The position numbers and the translations under genes are program-made. Source: Sphingobacteriales bacterium (GTDB lineage: Bacteria > Bacteroidota > Bacteroidia > Chitinophagales > Chitinophagaceae). Taken from it: a DNA stretch of 64,000 nucleotides. Location: NCBI GenBank assembly GCA_004144185.1, contig SEFP01000003.1, positions 124,001 through 188,000 of the forward strand, in the 5' to 3' direction. The notes under the pieces are model-generated. The model saw nothing but the letters and a program-made list of their open reading frames with translations. It had not been told where the DNA came from and did no database searches. Of the stretch, positions 62,332-64,000 are shown piece by piece (the first letter of the stretch is position 1; the number at the start of each line of letters is the position of its first letter).

Positions 62332-64000
62332 ATGACAAAATTCTACGCGATTGTTCTATTCCTGGCCGTCTTATTTCTACGGCCTTTAGTAGCCCAGTCT
62401 CAAATCAACGCCTCACCGATTCAGACCAATTCGTTAACGATCAGTACAGGTTCCGCTTCCTTTGTACAGGGATATCCGTATACCATCTCCTACTCCAGCA
62501 GCGGTTATGTCTTTAATTCCGGCAATACCCTAACGGTTCAGCTCAGCGATGCGAGCGGATCGTTTGCGAACACAACCAGTATCGGCTTAGCCAATACCAC
62601 TTCTACATCCGGTACGATTCCTGTGGTTGTTCCTTCCAATGCAAGTGGAACAAGCTACAGAATGCGGATTGTCAGTTCTACTACAGCAGTTACCGGCTCC
62701 GACAATGGTAGCAATCTGACCGTTACCGCAGCTCCAACCAATGCGCTACATTTTGATGGTATCGACGATTATGTAGCCATTGGAAGCCCTCTTGCTGCCG
62801 GCAGTTCCTATACAAAGGAAGCCTGGGTTTATCCGACCAATGCAGCTTCCGCACGAAACATTGTTTCATCAGATAGCAACCCGTTTTGGTTTACGCAAGG
62901 AAAGCTTTGTGCGGGTAATGGAACGAACTATTCCGTTGTTTCTGAACCCAGTACAACCGCACTAAATACCTGGACGCATGTGGCTGTAACCTATGATGCA
63001 GCTACTGCTACCATGAGATTGTATAAAGATGGGGTTCTCGTCGGTACCGGCACCAATGCTCCAGTTCCACCGGCAGAAGCGGTTTTTATCGGTAGTCACA
63101 ATGGGACCCTTTCGTATTTTGAAGGTGCGATCGATGAAGTCCGGGTGTGGAACCGCGCCCTGTGCCCAACCGAGATTCAGAACAACATGAACGGATTGTT
63201 GCCCACTTCGAACCTGCAAAATGGCCTGATTCGCTCCTACGACTTTAATCAGGGTGCTGCCAGCGGCACGAACACATCCATTACCGCCTTGCCTGACAGA
63301 AGTGTTTCCGGAAGTACTGGTACGCTAACCAATTTCTCCCGTACCGGCGCCACTTCAAATTTTGTAACCAGCACAGTTGCAACAACTACTGCCACCGCAT
63401 ATCAGTCCGCTACTGCAGGTGCAAGCAACAGCAGTACACAAATGATGTATGGTGCCACCAGTTTCTATTCAAACTGTGATGGAATTGCCGTTGTTTCGCC
63501 CACCGGTTCACAGCCGGTTTCCGGATCCGTCAGTGCGCGGGTCTGGATTGAAAGCAACGGACCTACTTATAATGGTGCGCCTTACCTCGCCCGGCATTAT
63601 GAGATCACACCGGCAACCAATGCTACAACAGCTACCGGAACCATCACGCTGTTCTATACCCAGGCAGAATTTACCGGCTATAATGCGGCGGCCAATCATG
63701 GTCTGAATCTACCAGTAGATGCAACCGATGCGCAGAACTACAAAGCCAATCTGCGCATTACCAAAAAGAGTGGTACCTCCTCTAATGGAACCGGTCTTCC
63801 GGGTACTTATAACAACGGTAAAATTGTCATCATTCCAACCAGTGTAACCTGGAATGCGAGTACCTCCCGTTGGGAAGTGGTACTCCCCGTAACCGGTTTC
63901 TCCGGGTTTTTTGCCTCGACCTCCACAACAGCGCTCCCGGTGAAGGTGCTTTCTTTCACTGCTCGCAGGGCTGAACAAGGCACTGAGCTTACCTGGCAGG
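62332..64000 (+). CDS. Secreted LamG-domain protein, cut by window end
   Basis: At least 556 residues, open to the right edge. The signal peptide is MTKFYAIVLFLAVLFLRPLV with AQSQ after it. Residues 30-135 form a beta-sandwich domain with Ser/Thr-rich strands (IPVVVPSNASGTSYRMRIVS). Then comes a concanavalin/LamG-like domain: NALHFDGIDDYVAIGSPL, TYDAATATMRLYKDGVLVGT and GAIDEVRVWNRALCPTEIQN. The last 190 residues repeat the domain found near the end of the 1,681-residue protein (ITPATNATTATGTITLFYTQ, WEVVLPVTGFSGFFAST, then LPVKVLSFTA). A T9SS sorting domain is expected beyond the window. It is a likely cell-surface protein. Confidence 0.85.
   Translation, partial: MTKFYAIVLFLAVLFLRPLVAQSQINASPIQTNSLTISTGSASFVQGYPYTISYSSSGYVFNSGNTLTVQLSDASGSFANTTSIGLANTTSTSGTIPVVVPSNASGTSYRMRIVSSTTAVTGSDNGSNLTVTAAPTNALHFDGIDDYVAIGSPLAAGSSYTKEAWVYPTNAASARNIVSSDSNPFWFTQGKLCAGNGTNYSVVSEPSTTALNTWTHVAVTYDAATATMRLYKDGVLVGTGTNAPVPPAEAVFIGSHNGTLSYFEGAIDEVRVWNRALCPTEIQNNMNGLLPTSNLQNGLIRSYDFNQGAASGTNTSITALPDRSVSGSTGTLTNFSRTGATSNFVTSTVATTTATAYQSATAGASNSSTQMMYGATSFYSNCDGIAVVSPTGSQPVSGSVSARVWIESNGPTYNGAPYLARHYEITPATNATTATGTITLFYTQAEFTGYNAAANHGLNLPVDATDAQNYKANLRITKKSGTSSNGTGLPGTYNNGKIVIIPTSVTWNASTSRWEVVLPVTGFSGFFASTSTTALPVKVLSFTARRAEQGTELTWQ

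Larger units (their letters stand above)
60..63313. repeat. Dispersed highly iterated palindrome TTCCGGAA
   Basis: The perfect octameric palindrome TTCCGGAA appears about 78 times by visual count, first at 60 and last at 63,306. A random 64-kb sequence of balanced composition would have about one. It occurs inside genes in every reading frame (read as LPE, FRK/FRN, SG and others), in intergenic DNA, twice in direct succession at 27,912-27,927, and in a terminator stem at 43,182. There is none between 600 and 5,550 and only one in the island (51,723). Its function is unknown; its statistics resemble those of cyanobacterial HIP1. Confidence 0.85.

Overview
The window looks like chromosomal DNA of a Bacteroidota bacterium, possibly near Chitinophagales, although the rank below phylum is a guess. 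Four pieces of evidence support this. Several secreted proteins end in a type A type-IX-secretion (T9SS) sorting domain. Many start sites are preceded by the Bacteroidota sigma box TAnnTTTG rather than a Shine-Dalgarno sequence. The lipid A operon carries an LpxC-FabZ fusion. The single tRNA and the housekeeping proteins have Bacteroidota-like forms.

Layout. 1-602: gene-free, repeat-bearing DNA. 603-5372: a secreted metzincin protease with eleven crystallin-like repeats, interrupted by an in-frame TGA. 5630-15.1 kb: FUSC membrane protein, ileS with a DksA-like protein carrying a histone-H1-like tail, an FAD oxidoreductase, a small unknown gene with a YggS gene, and an ABC ATPase. 15.1-25.2 kb (minus strand): the lipid A operon lpxD - lpxC/fabZ - lpxA - ABC ATPase, then an HD phosphohydrolase with PBP1A, then a transglutaminase-like membrane protein. 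25.4-48.4 kb: mixed metabolism and envelope genes (hydroxyacyl-CoA dehydrogenase, general stress protein, OmpA lipoprotein, PanB, HMG-CoA lyase, MqnA, RNase HI, ABC-F, tryptophan dioxygenase, NamZ-like, SlyD, L,D-transpeptidase, MFS, lipid kinase, App1 phosphatase, GH3, AlaDH-like dehydrogenase, HscB, AlkD).

48,546-55,572 is a complete 7.0 kb integrated element in the 3' end of a tRNA-Leu gene. It is bounded by 23-bp direct repeats and carries a tyrosine integrase, an excisionase-like protein, a gpII/X-like rolling-circle replication initiator, an XRE regulator with a divergent operator candidate, and five genes I do not recognise. A matching pair of arm-type sites lies just inside both ends. 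55.6-64 kb holds two large T9SS surface proteins (a triplicated beta-helix protein and a LamG-type protein cut by the window edge), separated by 1.25 kb of repeat-rich DNA.

Two genome-scale patterns are not explained by genes. First, the palindrome TTCCGGAA occurs about 78 times by my reading, against about one expected by chance. It is used in all codon frames and in a terminator stem, it is absent from the crystallin protease, and it occurs once in the island. Second, several intergenic regions are built from degenerate tandem units of exactly 21 bp (22,261-22,449; 55,861-55,920; 61,483-61,798; perhaps 124-190). All counts are by eye.
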